Positions 18,953 to 26,565 of a stretch of 51,260 bases of DNA are shown piece by piece (the stretch's first letter is position 1; each line of letters starts with the position of its first letter). Source of the stretch: JBBSOW01 sp038259365 (GTDB lineage: Bacteria > Actinomycetota > Actinomycetes > Propionibacteriales > Propionibacteriaceae); assembly GCA_038259365.1 (NCBI GenBank), contig JBBSOW010000013.1:1-51260 (forward strand), given 5' to 3'. The notes below the pieces were generated by a model, which saw nothing but the letters and a program-made list of their open reading frames with translations, searched no databases and had not been told where the DNA came from. The position numbers were made by a program, and so were the translations under genes.

Positions 18953-19591
18953 TCAGACCCGGTAGTCCACGAGGACGGGGCAGTGGTCACTCATCCGGAC
19001 GGCGTGGCTGTCGGCGCGGTGGCTGCCGCCGGCGCTGGCCGCAGCGGCCAGCCGGGGGCTCGCGAGGTGGTAGTCGATCCGCCAGCCGACGTCGTCGACG
19101 AAGGACTGCCCCGCCAACTCCACCACGAGTAGGGGCCAGGCCGGTCGGGGTGCAGTTCGCGGACCACGTCGTGCAGGGTGCGCGGGCCGAGGACGGATGA
19201 GAACCACGCCCGCTCCTCGGGTAGGAAACCCTCACTCTTGCGATTGGCCTTCCAGTTCTTCAGGTCCGCCTCGGCGTGGGCGATGTTGAAGTCGCCCAGG
19301 ACGAGAGACTCCCGGCCCTCGCGCTGAGCGCGGCGTCGCGACGCGGTGAGTACCCGGGCGAGCCTGGCCAGGAATCGCATCTTGCGCTCGTACTTGGACC
19401 TCGCGGCCGCGTCGCCGTCCGGGGTGGCCCCCTTGGGTAGGTAGAGCGAGCCGACGGTGATCCCGGGGTGGTCCTCGCCGGGGGGGCAGCAGCGCCACGA
19501 TGTCGGGCTGAGCTTCGCCCAACCAGTCCATGAAGCCTCGGCGCACACAGGCGCGGATTCCGTTCACGTTGATCGTGGCGATGCGTAACAC
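18953..19591 (-). pseudogene. xthA: exodeoxyribonuclease III remnant, internal deletion and frameshift
   Basis: Three frames must be joined to follow the protein. The start MLRIATINVNGIRACVRRGF to DIVALL is in one frame; ITVGSLYLPKG through LGDFNIAHAEADLKNW and PYSWWSWRG is in a second; and QSFVDDVGWRIDYHLASP to MSDHCPVLVDYRV is in a third. Between the first two parts the QEVR-containing segment with the catalytic glutamate, about 70 residues in family members, is gone; the joint is a run of seven C (minus strand) near 19485. The second break at about 19112 fits loss of one G in a G run. Frameshifts might be sequencing errors, but a deletion of that size cannot be, so the gene looks dead. Confidence 0.85.
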
Positions 19592-19792
19592 CGCGCCAGC
19601 CTAACTGGGGCTCGTCCCGCAACTCCATGGCCTGCTGCGCGACGCCCCACCGGCGCCGCGTTGTGTTGCCGGCGCTCGGTAGACAACTGCGGCATGCCGT
19701 CTCGCCCCCGCCTTGCGAGCCATCCCGCGGCTGCGCCGCTCGTGACGGCCGAGAATTGCGGGACACGCCCCAATCGACGCAATCGCTCGCGC

Positions 19793-19798
19793 TAGGTT
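19793..19798 (+). promoter_or_regulatory. possible -10 of a leaderless transcript for the DUF4240 gene
   Basis: TAGGTT (TANNNT consensus) ends 6 bases before the ATG at 19805. In actinobacteria this spacing commonly means the transcript starts at the A of ATG. No matching -35 is visible. Confidence 0.4.
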
Positions 19799-19804
19799 CG
19801 ACCC

Positions 19805-20323
19805 ATGGACGTCGACGAACTGTGGGGGCTGATCGAGCACGCCAGCACGCAGGGGCGGGTCCTGCAGGACGCCGACGAGGTCGCCTCGAGGTTGGTCGAG
19901 CGATTGGCGGAGATGCCGGCTGAGAGGATCGTGTCGGCCGATGAGCAGTTGCGAACCCTGGCCGCCCGCGCCTACGGCTGGGAGCTGTGGGGGGCGGCCT
20001 ACGTCATCAACGGCGGGTGCTCCGACGACGGGTTCGAGTACTTCCGAGCCTGGCTCATCGCTCAAGGGGAGCGGGTGTACAACGACGCGCTCACCGATCC
20101 GGATTCGCTGGCCAGCCTGTTCAGCCCGGGCCAGCGCGTGGAGGCCGAATCCGAGGCCATGCTGGGGGCAACGTGGGAGGCCTACCGTATCCGCACGGAC
20201 TCGGACCTGCCCCGAGGGGTGACGGTCAACGAGCCCGCCCTCGGCGAGGGATGGAATCTCGAAGACCGCCGCGAGATGGCGTCGAGGTACCCGAAGCTGA
20301 CCGAGCGATTTCACGCTGGGTAG
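19805..20323 (+). CDS. DUF4240 domain protein
   Basis: 172 residues. The central WELWGAAYVINGGCSDDGF followed by EYFRAWLIAQGE is the DUF4240 signature; this domain is common in actinobacteria and has no known function. There is no signal peptide or membrane segment, so it is presumably cytoplasmic. No ribosome site precedes the ATG, in agreement with a leaderless message from the TAGGTT box. It stands alone between the decayed exonuclease gene and a convergent transporter operon. Confidence 0.8.
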   Translation: MDVDELWGLIEHASTQGRVLQDADEVASRLVERLAEMPAERIVSADEQLRTLAARAYGWELWGAAYVINGGCSDDGFEYFRAWLIAQGERVYNDALTDPDSLASLFSPGQRVEAESEAMLGATWEAYRIRTDSDLPRGVTVNEPALGEGWNLEDRREMASRYPKLTERFHAG

Positions 20324-20356
20324 TCCGCTCCGGGCCCGTCGCCTCCTGCCAATCGA

Positions 20357-21307
20357 TCAGCCGTCGAGCAGGCCCTTCTCGGTCAGCCAGTCCTTGGCGG
20401 CGGTCTCCGAGGAGGCCTTCTCCTCACCTTCGACCCGCTCGCGCAGATCGATGAGATCCTCGGTGGTCAGCTGCGCCGAGACCGCGTTCAGGGCCTCCGC
20501 GAGCTTGTCGCTGTAGACCGATTCGGCCACCAGCGGGACGATGTTCTGCGCGGAGATCATGTTCTTCGGATCGTCGAGCACCTTCAGCTTCTCCGCGACC
20601 AGCGCCGGGGAGGTGGTGTAGATGTCGGCCACCTGGACCGAATCGTCGACCAGTGCCTTCACCGTGTCCGGGCCGCCGAAGTCCTCGATCGGGGTGAACT
20701 TGACGTCGCCCTGCTTCTTCCCGACGCCGTAGACGTCCTTCAGCCCGGGGATGCCGTAGCCGAGTTGACCGAACTGGGGGTTGGCGCCGAGCTCGAACGG
20801 CACGATCTTGCTCAGATCGCCGATGGACTCGAGCCCCTCCTTCTCGGCCATCTTCTGCGTCACCACGTAGGCGTCCTTGTCCTCGGCGGGCGCGGATTCC
20901 AAAACGCGCAGCTTGTCTTTTTTGATCGCATCACCCAACGCACCGTCGACCTCTTCGGTTGTCCGCTCGGTGTACTCGGTGTCGTAGTAGGCCAACAGGT
21001 TGCCGTTGTATTCCGGGATGACGTTGATGGAGCCGTCGCGCAGCGCCGGAATGGTCGTCTGGCGCGGGCCGATGTTGAACTTCTTGGTAACGTCCACCCC
21101 CTTGGCAACGAGGGCCTGGGCGTAGATCTCGCCGAGGATTTCGCTCTCGGGGTAGGCGAACGAACCGACGATGACCTTGCCGGCGTCTTCGCTGGAGACA
21201 TCGGCCGGGCCGGTGGGATCGGCGTTGGCACACGCCGAAGCTAGCGATACAGACCCGAGCGCTATCGTCACCACGGCCGCTCGAAACAGGCGTGAGGCGT
21301 TGAACAT
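20357..21307 (-). CDS. osmoprotectant ABC transporter, substrate-binding lipoprotein (OpuCC/ProX-like)
   Basis: 316 residues from ATG at 21307, which follows a strong GAAGGGAAG ribosome site. The N-terminus is a lipoprotein-type signal (FRAAVVTIALGSVSLASAC). The mature part opens VIVGSFAYPESEILGEIYAQAL and continues NVIPEYNGNLLAYY, the hallmark of glycine-betaine/choline/carnitine binding proteins of the OpuC/OsmF class (PF04069). It would capture a compatible solute outside the membrane and deliver it to the two permeases encoded upstream. Last gene of the four-gene operon; ligand unknown. Confidence 0.9.
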   Translation of the reverse strand: MFNASRLFRAAVVTIALGSVSLASACANADPTGPADVSSEDAGKVIVGSFAYPESEILGEIYAQALVAKGVDVTKKFNIGPRQTTIPALRDGSINVIPEYNGNLLAYYDTEYTERTTEEVDGALGDAIKKDKLRVLESAPAEDKDAYVVTQKMAEKEGLESIGDLSKIVPFELGANPQFGQLGYGIPGLKDVYGVGKKQGDVKFTPIEDFGGPDTVKALVDDSVQVADIYTTSPALVAEKLKVLDDPKNMISAQNIVPLVAESVYSDKLAEALNAVSAQLTTEDLIDLRERVEGEEKASSETAAKDWLTEKGLLDG

Positions 21308-21347
21308 GAGAAACTTCCCTTCGGTTTGGCGCGCTGAAATGCGCGTT

Positions 21348-22088
21348 TCAGGTCGCAGTGACCGCTTTATCCTTTTTCGATCCGACGGCTTTGGCGTCGG
21401 CCAGTCCCTTGGTGGCGGTCGCCTTCTGGGCCACCGCGAACAGGGCATCGACGACGAGCGCCAGGGCGGTGACCAACAGGGCGCCGCCCAGGATCAGGTC
21501 GTAGTCGTTCAGCCCGATTCCGGAGGTGATGATGCGGCCCAGGCCGCCGAGGCCCGCGTAGGAGGCGATCGTCACCGTCGCGATCACCTGGAGCGTGGCC
21601 GCGCGGACGCCGCCGATGATGAGGGGCAGCGCCAGCGGGATCTCCACCTGAAATAGAATCTGGCGCTCGGTCATCCCGTTGGCGCGGGCGGCGTCGATGG
21701 TTGCTCTATCCACCGATTCCAGCCCGGAGTAGGCCCCGGCGAGCATCGACGGGATCGCCAAGATGATGAAGGCAATCACCGAGCCGACGATGGGAGCGGT
21801 GTCGTAGGAGAGGAAGTAGCCGAAAACCATCAACAGGAAGAACAGGACCCCCAGCGTCGGCAGGGCACGCATCGAGCCGGTGAAGCCGATGACGAACTGG
21901 CGGCCCTTACCGGTATGGCCGATGTAGAAACCCAGCGGTAGGGCGATCAGGGCGGCGATGACGGCCGAAATACCGGTGTAGATGAGGTGTTCGATCAGTC
22001 GGTCCTGGATGGGCAAGGGGCTGCGGCTGCCCGGCTGCCAGTTGGCGGGGTCGACGAGCCATCTCAAGGCCGCGAGGAAGAGATTCAT
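21348..22088 (-). CDS. osmoprotectant ABC transporter permease (OpuCD-like)
   Basis: 246 residues with about six membrane helices. The binding-protein-dependent permease core is seen, with the EAA-loop-like segment SVDRATIDAARANGMTERQI followed by EIPLALPLIIGGVRAATLQVIA, and MRALPTLGVLFFLLMVFG before it. In OpuC systems the two permeases form a heterodimer with two ATPase subunits. It overlaps the upstream permease by ATGA at 22085-22088 and is followed after 40 bp by the binding-protein gene. Confidence 0.9.
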   Translation of the reverse strand: MNLFLAALRWLVDPANWQPGSRSPLPIQDRLIEHLIYTGISAVIAALIALPLGFYIGHTGKGRQFVIGFTGSMRALPTLGVLFFLLMVFGYFLSYDTAPIVGSVIAFIILAIPSMLAGAYSGLESVDRATIDAARANGMTERQILFQVEIPLALPLIIGGVRAATLQVIATVTIASYAGLGGLGRIITSGIGLNDYDLILGGALLVTALALVVDALFAVAQKATATKGLADAKAVGSKKDKAVTAT

Positions 22089-22849
22089 GACTGCACCGCT
22101 CCGATCGCTGCTGGTTCGGTATCGCGCTCGTCGTCGGACGGGTCGGTCTCGCCGTCGGCCGTCACGGACTTTCCGGCGGAGAACCTAGACCGCAGCCGAG
22201 CTATCCGACCGCCACCCGGGCCGGCGTTCCAGGGCATCAGCAACCGCCCGAGCGCGACGATGATCAGATCGAACACCAGGGCGATCACCAGGCTCATCAC
22301 GATCCCGGCGACGACTTCCCCCAGGATCCCGCGCTGCTTGCCGTTCTGGAACAGATAGCCCAGGTTGCGCGAGCCGATGATCACGCCCACCGAAACCAGG
22401 GCGATGGTACTGACCGAGACCACGCGGATCCCGGCGAGCAACACGGGCCCGGCGAGCGGCAGCTCGACGCGGAAGAAGCGGGCCGCGGGGGAATAACCCA
22501 TCGCGTTGGCCGCGTCAATGGTGGGGCCGGACACCGAGCTGAGAGCATCGGCCGCCGAGCGCGTCATGATCGCCACCCCGTAGATGCTCAAGGCGACGAC
22601 GAGGTTGGCGTCGTCAACCACCTTGGTCGCGATCACTGCGGGCAGGATCACGAACAGCGGGAGCGAAGGAATGGTGTAGAGCAGGCTCCCGCCGGTGATC
22701 ACGATCGACCGCAGGATGTGGTTGCGATTGGCCAACCAGCCGAGCGGGATCGAGAGGAAGAAGCTGGCCAGGATGGGGATGATCGAGAGCTGGATGTGGT
22801 TCAGGGTGAGTTCCCAGACCGTATCGAAGTTCCCGAGAAACCAGCTCAT
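22085..22849 (-). CDS. osmoprotectant ABC transporter permease (OpuCB-like)
   Basis: 254 residues from ATG at 22849. Helices are evident from LNHIQLSIIPILASFFLSIP on; the ATPase-contact loop reads SGPTIDAANAMGYSPAARFF then VELPLAGPVLLAGIRVVSVS. The C-terminal 45 residues form a hydrophilic, acidic cytoplasmic tail (GETDPSDDERDTEP) that most homologues lack or have shorter. It overlaps the ATPase gene by ATGA (22846-22849) and the next permease by ATGA. Confidence 0.9.
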   Translation of the reverse strand: MSWFLGNFDTVWELTLNHIQLSIIPILASFFLSIPLGWLANRNHILRSIVITGGSLLYTIPSLPLFVILPAVIATKVVDDANLVVALSIYGVAIMTRSAADALSSVSGPTIDAANAMGYSPAARFFRVELPLAGPVLLAGIRVVSVSTIALVSVGVIIGSRNLGYLFQNGKQRGILGEVVAGIVMSLVIALVFDLIIVALGRLLMPWNAGPGGGRIARLRSRFSAGKSVTADGETDPSDDERDTEPAAIGAVQS

Positions 22850-23706
22850 CCGACGGGGGCTTCTTCGGAGTTGGCGGCGTTCGATTGGTCGAGCACCCCG
22901 ACCGGGCGGCCGTCGGAGTCCAGGACGAGGGTCGCCCCGCTGCCGTCTCCGCCGCGCTGGTCCAGGCGAAGACTCCGTTGGCCCTTGTCGGCCCCGATGA
23001 AGGTACGGACGAAGTCGTCGGCCGGATTCTCCAGGATCTCGGCCGGCGTGCCGGCCTGGGCGATGATTCCGCCCTTGGAGAAGATCACCACCTGGTCGGC
23101 CAGGATGAACGCCTCGTCGATGTCGTGGGTGACGAAGACGATCGTCTTGCCGAGCTCCCGCTGGAGGCGGTTCAGTTCGTTTTGCAGATCCGTGCGCACG
23201 ATGGGGTCGACGGCGCCGAAGGGCTCGTCCATGAGCAGGATGTTGGGATCGCTGGCGAGCGCGCGGGCCACGCCGACCCGCTGCTGCTGGCCGCCCGAGA
23301 GTTGACGGGGGTAGCGATCGGCCATCGAGCGGTCGAGCCCCACCTTGTCCATCAGCTCCAGCGCCGCCGAGCGCGCCTCGGCCTTGGGGACGCCGTTGAG
23401 GATCGGTACGGTCGCCACGTTGTCGACCACCCTGCGGTGGGGCAACAGGCCCGAGGCCTGCAGGACGTAGCCGATGCTGCGGCGAAGCTTGACCTTGTCT
23501 TGGGTGGCGACGTCGTCGTCGTCGATCAGCACCTGTCCAGAGGTCGGCTCGATCATCCTGTTGATCATCCGCAGGATGGTGGTCTTGCCGCAACCCGAGG
23601 ATCCCACCAGCACGGTGGTCTTGCGGGAGGGGAGAACGAAATTGAAGTCATCGACGGCGACAGTGTCGTCCGGAAACCGTTTGGTCACCGAGCGGAATTC
23701 GATCAT
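22846..23706 (-). CDS. osmoprotectant ABC transporter ATPase (OpuCA-like, no CBS domain)
   Basis: 286 residues. Walker A GSSGCGKTT, Q-loop LQASGLLP, signature LSGGQQQRVGVARALA, Walker B ILLMDEPFGAVD and the switch THDIDEA are intact. OpuCA/ProV proteins often carry two C-terminal CBS domains that sense ionic strength; here only about 50 residues follow the ATPase domain, too short for them, so osmotic gating by CBS domains is not expected. First gene of the operon; ATG at 23706. Confidence 0.92.
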   Translation of the reverse strand: MIEFRSVTKRFPDDTVAVDDFNFVLPSRKTTVLVGSSGCGKTTILRMINRMIEPTSGQVLIDDDDVATQDKVKLRRSIGYVLQASGLLPHRRVVDNVATVPILNGVPKAEARSAALELMDKVGLDRSMADRYPRQLSGGQQQRVGVARALASDPNILLMDEPFGAVDPIVRTDLQNELNRLQRELGKTIVFVTHDIDEAFILADQVVIFSKGGIIAQAGTPAEILENPADDFVRTFIGADKGQRSLRLDQRGGDGSGATLVLDSDGRPVGVLDQSNAANSEEAPVG

Positions 23707-24084
23707 GTGAGGTCTCGATCCGTTGTGAGAATCAACAGTTTAACCAACGGCTTCGAATTCCTCGCGCTGGGCGGGTTGATGCCTGGCGCACCCTTGGTTG
23801 CGGGTTCGCGTCGCGGCCGGTCGTCTATCTCGTCGGCGCTCGCCGGGTCTTGCCCCTAGAGATTCATGACGCTCGCTTCGCGCAGGTCACCGAGACCGCC
23901 TCGGGCGCCCCCATGACGATCGTCATTGGTCTTGCGTCCGAGGTCATGTTATGGGTGTAGGGCATGGGAGAGTCGCTGATGTGGCCATCCGTCAACGAGG
24001 CCGGCGTCCTTGGCTGGTTCACCAAGGCGGCGTCGTCCGAGCTCGATCGACGGCTACGCGCGGACAACCGCAACAGCGCCGGGA
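23707..24084. other. intergenic stretch without a supported gene
   Basis: About 380 bp between the transporter ATPase start and the 3' end of yajQ. It must hold the promoter of the osmoprotectant operon (minus strand), but no convincing -35/-10 stands out. A short plus-strand frame from 23964 (MGESLMWPSVNEAG) would run into yajQ antisense and looks accidental. Confidence 0.5.
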
Positions 24085-24576
24085 TCAGCGGTAGTTGGTG
24101 TACTGAACGGCAAAATCGTAGTCCTGCGCTTTGATGAGAGACTGGACCTGTTGGAGGTGATCGCGAGACTTCGAGGAAACCCGCAACTCGTCGCCCTGGA
24201 TCTGGGCCTTCACGCCCTTGGGGCCCTCGTCGCGGATGAGCTTGGAGATCTTCTTGGCGTTCTCCTGGCTGATGCCCTCTTCGGTGCTCGCCGTGATCTT
24301 CCACTGCTTGCCGGACAGGCGCGGTTCGCCGGCGTCGAGAGCCTTCAGGCTGACACCGCGCTTGATGAGCTTGGACTGGAAGACATCCAGAATCGCCTTC
24401 ACGCGTTCCTCGGCGTTGGCCTCCATCTCGATGAGGTCTCCAGACCACTTGATGGAGGCGTCGGTGTTTTTGAAATCGAAGCGCTGATGGACCTCCTTTG
24501 CCGCCTGGTTGAGGGCGTTGTCGACCTCCTGGCGATCCACCTTGCTGACGATGTCGAACGAGCTATCCGAGGCCAT
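24085..24576 (-). CDS. yajQ: YajQ family nucleotide-binding protein
   Basis: 163 residues, the standard length. Starts MASDSSFDIVSKVDRQEVDN, with RFDFKNTDASI, then GVSLKALDAGEP and DELRVSSKSRDHLQ, all characteristic of UPF0234/YajQ. Homologues bind cyclic di-GMP in Xanthomonas and Pseudomonas; whether the actinobacterial ones do is unclear. Cytoplasmic. Monocistronic and divergent from the tRNA-Tyr gene. Confidence 0.95.
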   Translation of the reverse strand: MASDSSFDIVSKVDRQEVDNALNQAAKEVHQRFDFKNTDASIKWSGDLIEMEANAEERVKAILDVFQSKLIKRGVSLKALDAGEPRLSGKQWKITASTEEGISQENAKKISKLIRDEGPKGVKAQIQGDELRVSSKSRDHLQQVQSLIKAQDYDFAVQYTNYR

Positions 24577-24679
24577 GGGGAATTCCTTATCCGTTGCTGT
24601 CTTGTCGCTAGTTGTCGGGGGCGAGGGTCGGAGTCAATCTTGCCAGTCGTCGCCGGTGCGGCGGGGCCGGGTTTCTCGA

Positions 24680-24709
24680 TTGCTCCGCGGGCCATGGGCA
24701 GGGTAATAT
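24680..24709 (+). promoter_or_regulatory. likely tRNA-Tyr promoter
   Basis: TTGCTC (24680-24685), 18-base spacer, TAATAT (24704-24709). The predicted start is about 18 bases before the tRNA. Confidence 0.55.
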
Positions 24710-24733
24710 CTGTTCCCGCCGAGTCATCGGCAC

Positions 24734-24819
24734 GGCAGGTTGCCCGAGCGGCCAAAGGGAACGGTCTGTAAAACCGTCGGCTTAAGCCTACGTTGGTTCG
24801 AACCCAACACCTGCCACCA
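24734..24819 (+). tRNA. tRNA-Tyr (GTA)
   Basis: Acceptor GGCAGGT pairs with ACCTGCC at 24809-24815, with A discriminator and an encoded CCA to 24819. Anticodon GTA lies in the loop CTGTAAA. A long variable arm (class II) is present, as in bacterial tRNA-Tyr. T-arm GTTGG-TTCGAAC-CCAAC is perfect. Confidence 0.95.
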
Positions 24820-24824
24820 GCATC

Positions 24825-24857
24825 GCCCCCAACCTCGCTCCGGTTGGGGGCACCGTT
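24825..24857 (+). terminator. hairpin terminator after tRNA-Tyr
   Basis: GCCCCCAACC and GGTTGGGGGC arms with a 7-base loop, followed by ACCGTTT. The stem is a perfect 10 bp; the T run is short. Confidence 0.75.
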
Positions 24858-25105
24858 TGGTCCCGAGATGCTTGGCTTGGGCCTCTCGTCCGTTGACGGT
24901 GCAAGGCGATGAGTGTCCAACCGGAAAGATCCCCTTCCTCTTTGGTCTCGCACCTGCAACTACGATGCCGTCCGCGGGCAGCGCGGGCTGCGCCGTTCGC
25001 AGATGCTCGCCTCCCGAACCAGTCCAGCGGTGGGTCGTGGATCAACCTCGATGATGGGGTCAGTTGGTCGCACTCAATACGGGGTCGACGTCCTGCCCCG
25101 ACAGA

Positions 25106-25135
25106 TTGGCGTCCCCGCTTAGGAGTGTGTAGATT
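25106..25135 (+). promoter_or_regulatory. possible promoter of tRNA-Thr/tRNA-Met/rpmG
   Basis: TTGGCG (25106-25111), 18-base spacer, TAGATT (25130-25135); transcription would start about 7 bases before the tRNA-Thr gene. Confidence 0.45.
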
Positions 25136-25148
25136 TGTCCGTCGGCTG

Positions 25149-25221
25149 GCCCCTATAGCTCAGAAGGTAGAGCGTCTCCATGGTAAGGAGAAGGTCTGCG
25201 GTTCGAATCCGCATGGGGGCT
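25149..25221 (+). tRNA. tRNA-Thr (GGT)
   Basis: Acceptor GCCCCTA pairs with TGGGGGC (one T-G). The anticodon stem TCTCC/GGAGA closes the loop ATGGTAA, giving anticodon GGT. T-arm TGCGG-TTCGAAT-CCGCA. Discriminator T; CCA is not encoded. Confidence 0.95.
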
Positions 25222-25282
25222 CTGAAGTTCGGAACGAAATGGTGCCACCGCGCACCGGCCAACTTGTTGGTTATCCGGGCGG

Positions 25283-25355
25283 GGCGGGATAGCTCAGGCG
25301 GTAGAGCAAGCGGCTCATAATCGCTGTGTCGCGGGTTCGAGTCCCGCTCTCGCTA
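25283..25355 (+). tRNA. tRNA-Met (CAT), elongator type
   Basis: Acceptor GGCGGGA pairs with TCTCGCT using two G-T pairs, then A and an encoded CCA (25356-25358). Anticodon stem AGCGG/TCGCT closes the loop CTCATAA with anticodon CAT. T-arm GCGGG-TTCGAGT-CCCGC. The paired first position argues against the initiator; an Ile2 (lysidine) tRNA is possible but the place before rpmG is the usual one for tRNA-Met in this phylum. Confidence 0.88.
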
Positions 25356-25396
25356 CCAATACCGACTCAACGCGCTGGGAAGAAGAAGGAGACACC

Positions 25397-25564
25397 ATGG
25401 CCAAGGCATCTGATGTTCGGCCGAAGATCACGCTGGCTTGCACCGAATGCAAGGAGCGCAACTACATCACCAAGAAGAACCGGCGTAACGATCCGGATCG
25501 GCTTGAGTTGAAGAAGTTCTGCCCCAAGTGCCACACGCACACCGCTCACCGCGAGACCCGCTGA
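25397..25564 (+). CDS. rpmG: 50S ribosomal protein L33
   Basis: 55 residues: starts MAKASDVRPKITLACTEC and ends HTHTAHRETR. It has the four-cysteine zinc ribbon CTEC...CPKC, so it is the zinc-binding (C+) form. GAAGGAG lies seven bases before the ATG. Directly follows the tRNA-Thr/Met pair, the conserved actinobacterial order, and ends in a strong terminator. Confidence 0.96.
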   Translation: MAKASDVRPKITLACTECKERNYITKKNRRNDPDRLELKKFCPKCHTHTAHRETR

Positions 25565-25581
25565 TCCTAGGATCGACCCCG

Positions 25582-25615
25582 CAAGCCGCCCGGATCTTCC
25601 CGGGCGGCTTGTTTT
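25582..25615 (+). terminator. intrinsic terminator after rpmG
   Basis: CAAGCCGCCCGG pairs with CCGGGCGGCTTG across a short loop and is followed by TTTT. Confidence 0.88.
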
Positions 25616-25673
25616 CGCTCCTCCGCGTCCGGCTCTGTTGCTCCGGCCCAACACCGGGCCATACGGTGAGAAC

Positions 25674-26135
25674 ATGCCGATATCCCCCGAACACGCCGGG
25701 CGCAGCTATCCCGCCACCGAGCCGTATCAGGTGAGCCGCGCGAAGATCGCCGAGTTTGCGGCCGCCCTGGGCGACGACAACCCCGCGTATGGAACGTCGA
25801 CAGGGGAACCCGCCGAACCGATCGCACCGCCCACTTTCGCGGCCGTGATCGCTTTCCGCGCCTGGGATGCGATGTTTGCCGACCCCGAGTTGGGGTTGGC
25901 GCTGCACCGCACGATCCACACCGAGCAGGGTTTCACCTGGGTCCGACCGCTCCGCGCCGGCGACGAGGTCACCGCGACGCTCACCATCGACAAGGTCCGC
26001 ACCCGGGGTGGCAGCGACATGATCCACTCCTCGATCCTGCTGCAGAGCGTTGCCGCAGAGCCGATCTGCACCGCGACCGGAACCTTCCTGCACGCTCACT
26101 CCACGCCTGCCGCCGCAGGGAAAACCGATGTCTGA
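25674..26135 (+). CDS. hadA: MaoC-like dehydratase, HadA type
   Basis: 153 residues from the ATG at 25674 (GGTGAG upstream). The N-terminus SPEHAGRSYPATEPYQVSRAKIAEFAAALGDDNPAYG is the FAS1-like hot-dog domain of mycobacterial HadA; the hydratase catalytic histidine is absent from this subunit as expected. HadA pairs with HadB to form a beta-hydroxyacyl-ACP dehydratase-type enzyme. In mycobacteria it serves FAS-II; the substrate in this non-mycobacterial species is unknown. Overlaps hadB by 8 bp. Confidence 0.85.
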   Translation: MPISPEHAGRSYPATEPYQVSRAKIAEFAAALGDDNPAYGTSTGEPAEPIAPPTFAAVIAFRAWDAMFADPELGLALHRTIHTEQGFTWVRPLRAGDEVTATLTIDKVRTRGGSDMIHSSILLQSVAAEPICTATGTFLHAHSTPAAAGKTDV

Positions 26136-26565
26136 TCCGATATCGGCACGCGTGGACATCGCCGCGCTGGAGCCCGGCGACGTTGTCGCCGAGGCGACGT
26201 TGACCTTCACTCGCGCCGACCTGGTGCGGTACGCCGGCGCCTCCACTGATTTCAATCCCATCCACTACTCCGACGCCTTCGCCACCGGCATCGGCCTGCC
26301 CGGCGTGGTCGCGCACGGCATGTTGACGATGGGGGCCGCCCTGACGGTGGTGACCGACTGGATCGGAGATCCCGCCCGGGTGCACAGCTACCGCACGAAG
26401 TTCACTCGCACCGTCCCGGTGCCGGAGGGCGACGAGGGCGCTGAGGTGCAGGTTCGCGCCATCGTCGTCGATGTCGTCGAGGCCGTGGCGACGTTATCCC
26501 TGGAGGTCACCCGCGCCGAAGAAAAGGTGCTTGGCATGGCCCGTGTCGAGGTCGATCTTGGCTGA
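26128..26565 (+). CDS. hadB: MaoC-like dehydratase, HadB type
   Basis: 145 residues from the ATG at 26128. The R-hydratase motif is complete, YAGASTDFNPIHYSDAFA with catalytic Asp and His, followed by GVVAHGMLTMGAALTVV. This is the catalytic partner of HadA. The order rpmG-hadA-hadB-murB-secE is conserved in actinobacteria. The stop overlaps the proposed murB TTG start. Confidence 0.9.
   Translation: MSDPISARVDIAALEPGDVVAEATLTFTRADLVRYAGASTDFNPIHYSDAFATGIGLPGVVAHGMLTMGAALTVVTDWIGDPARVHSYRTKFTRTVPVPEGDEGAEVQVRAIVVDVVEAVATLSLEVTRAEEKVLGMARVEVDLG

Larger units (their letters stand above)
24820..25148. other. spacer between tRNA-Tyr and tRNA-Thr
   Basis: About 330 bp with the tRNA-Tyr terminator at its left end and a probable tRNA-Thr promoter at its right end. 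The middle shows no gene, repeat or structure I can support. Confidence 0.6.

Noticed and set aside
22846..22990. CBS domains on the osmoprotectant ATPase
   Set aside because: Only about 50 residues follow the ATPase domain, not enough for a CBS pair; a short GATLVLDSDGRPVG stretch is a possible remnant at most.
23964..24139. Short plus-strand frame MGESLMWPSVNEAG
   Set aside because: It would overlap yajQ tail-to-tail over about 55 bp, has a weak ribosome site and resembles nothing I know.
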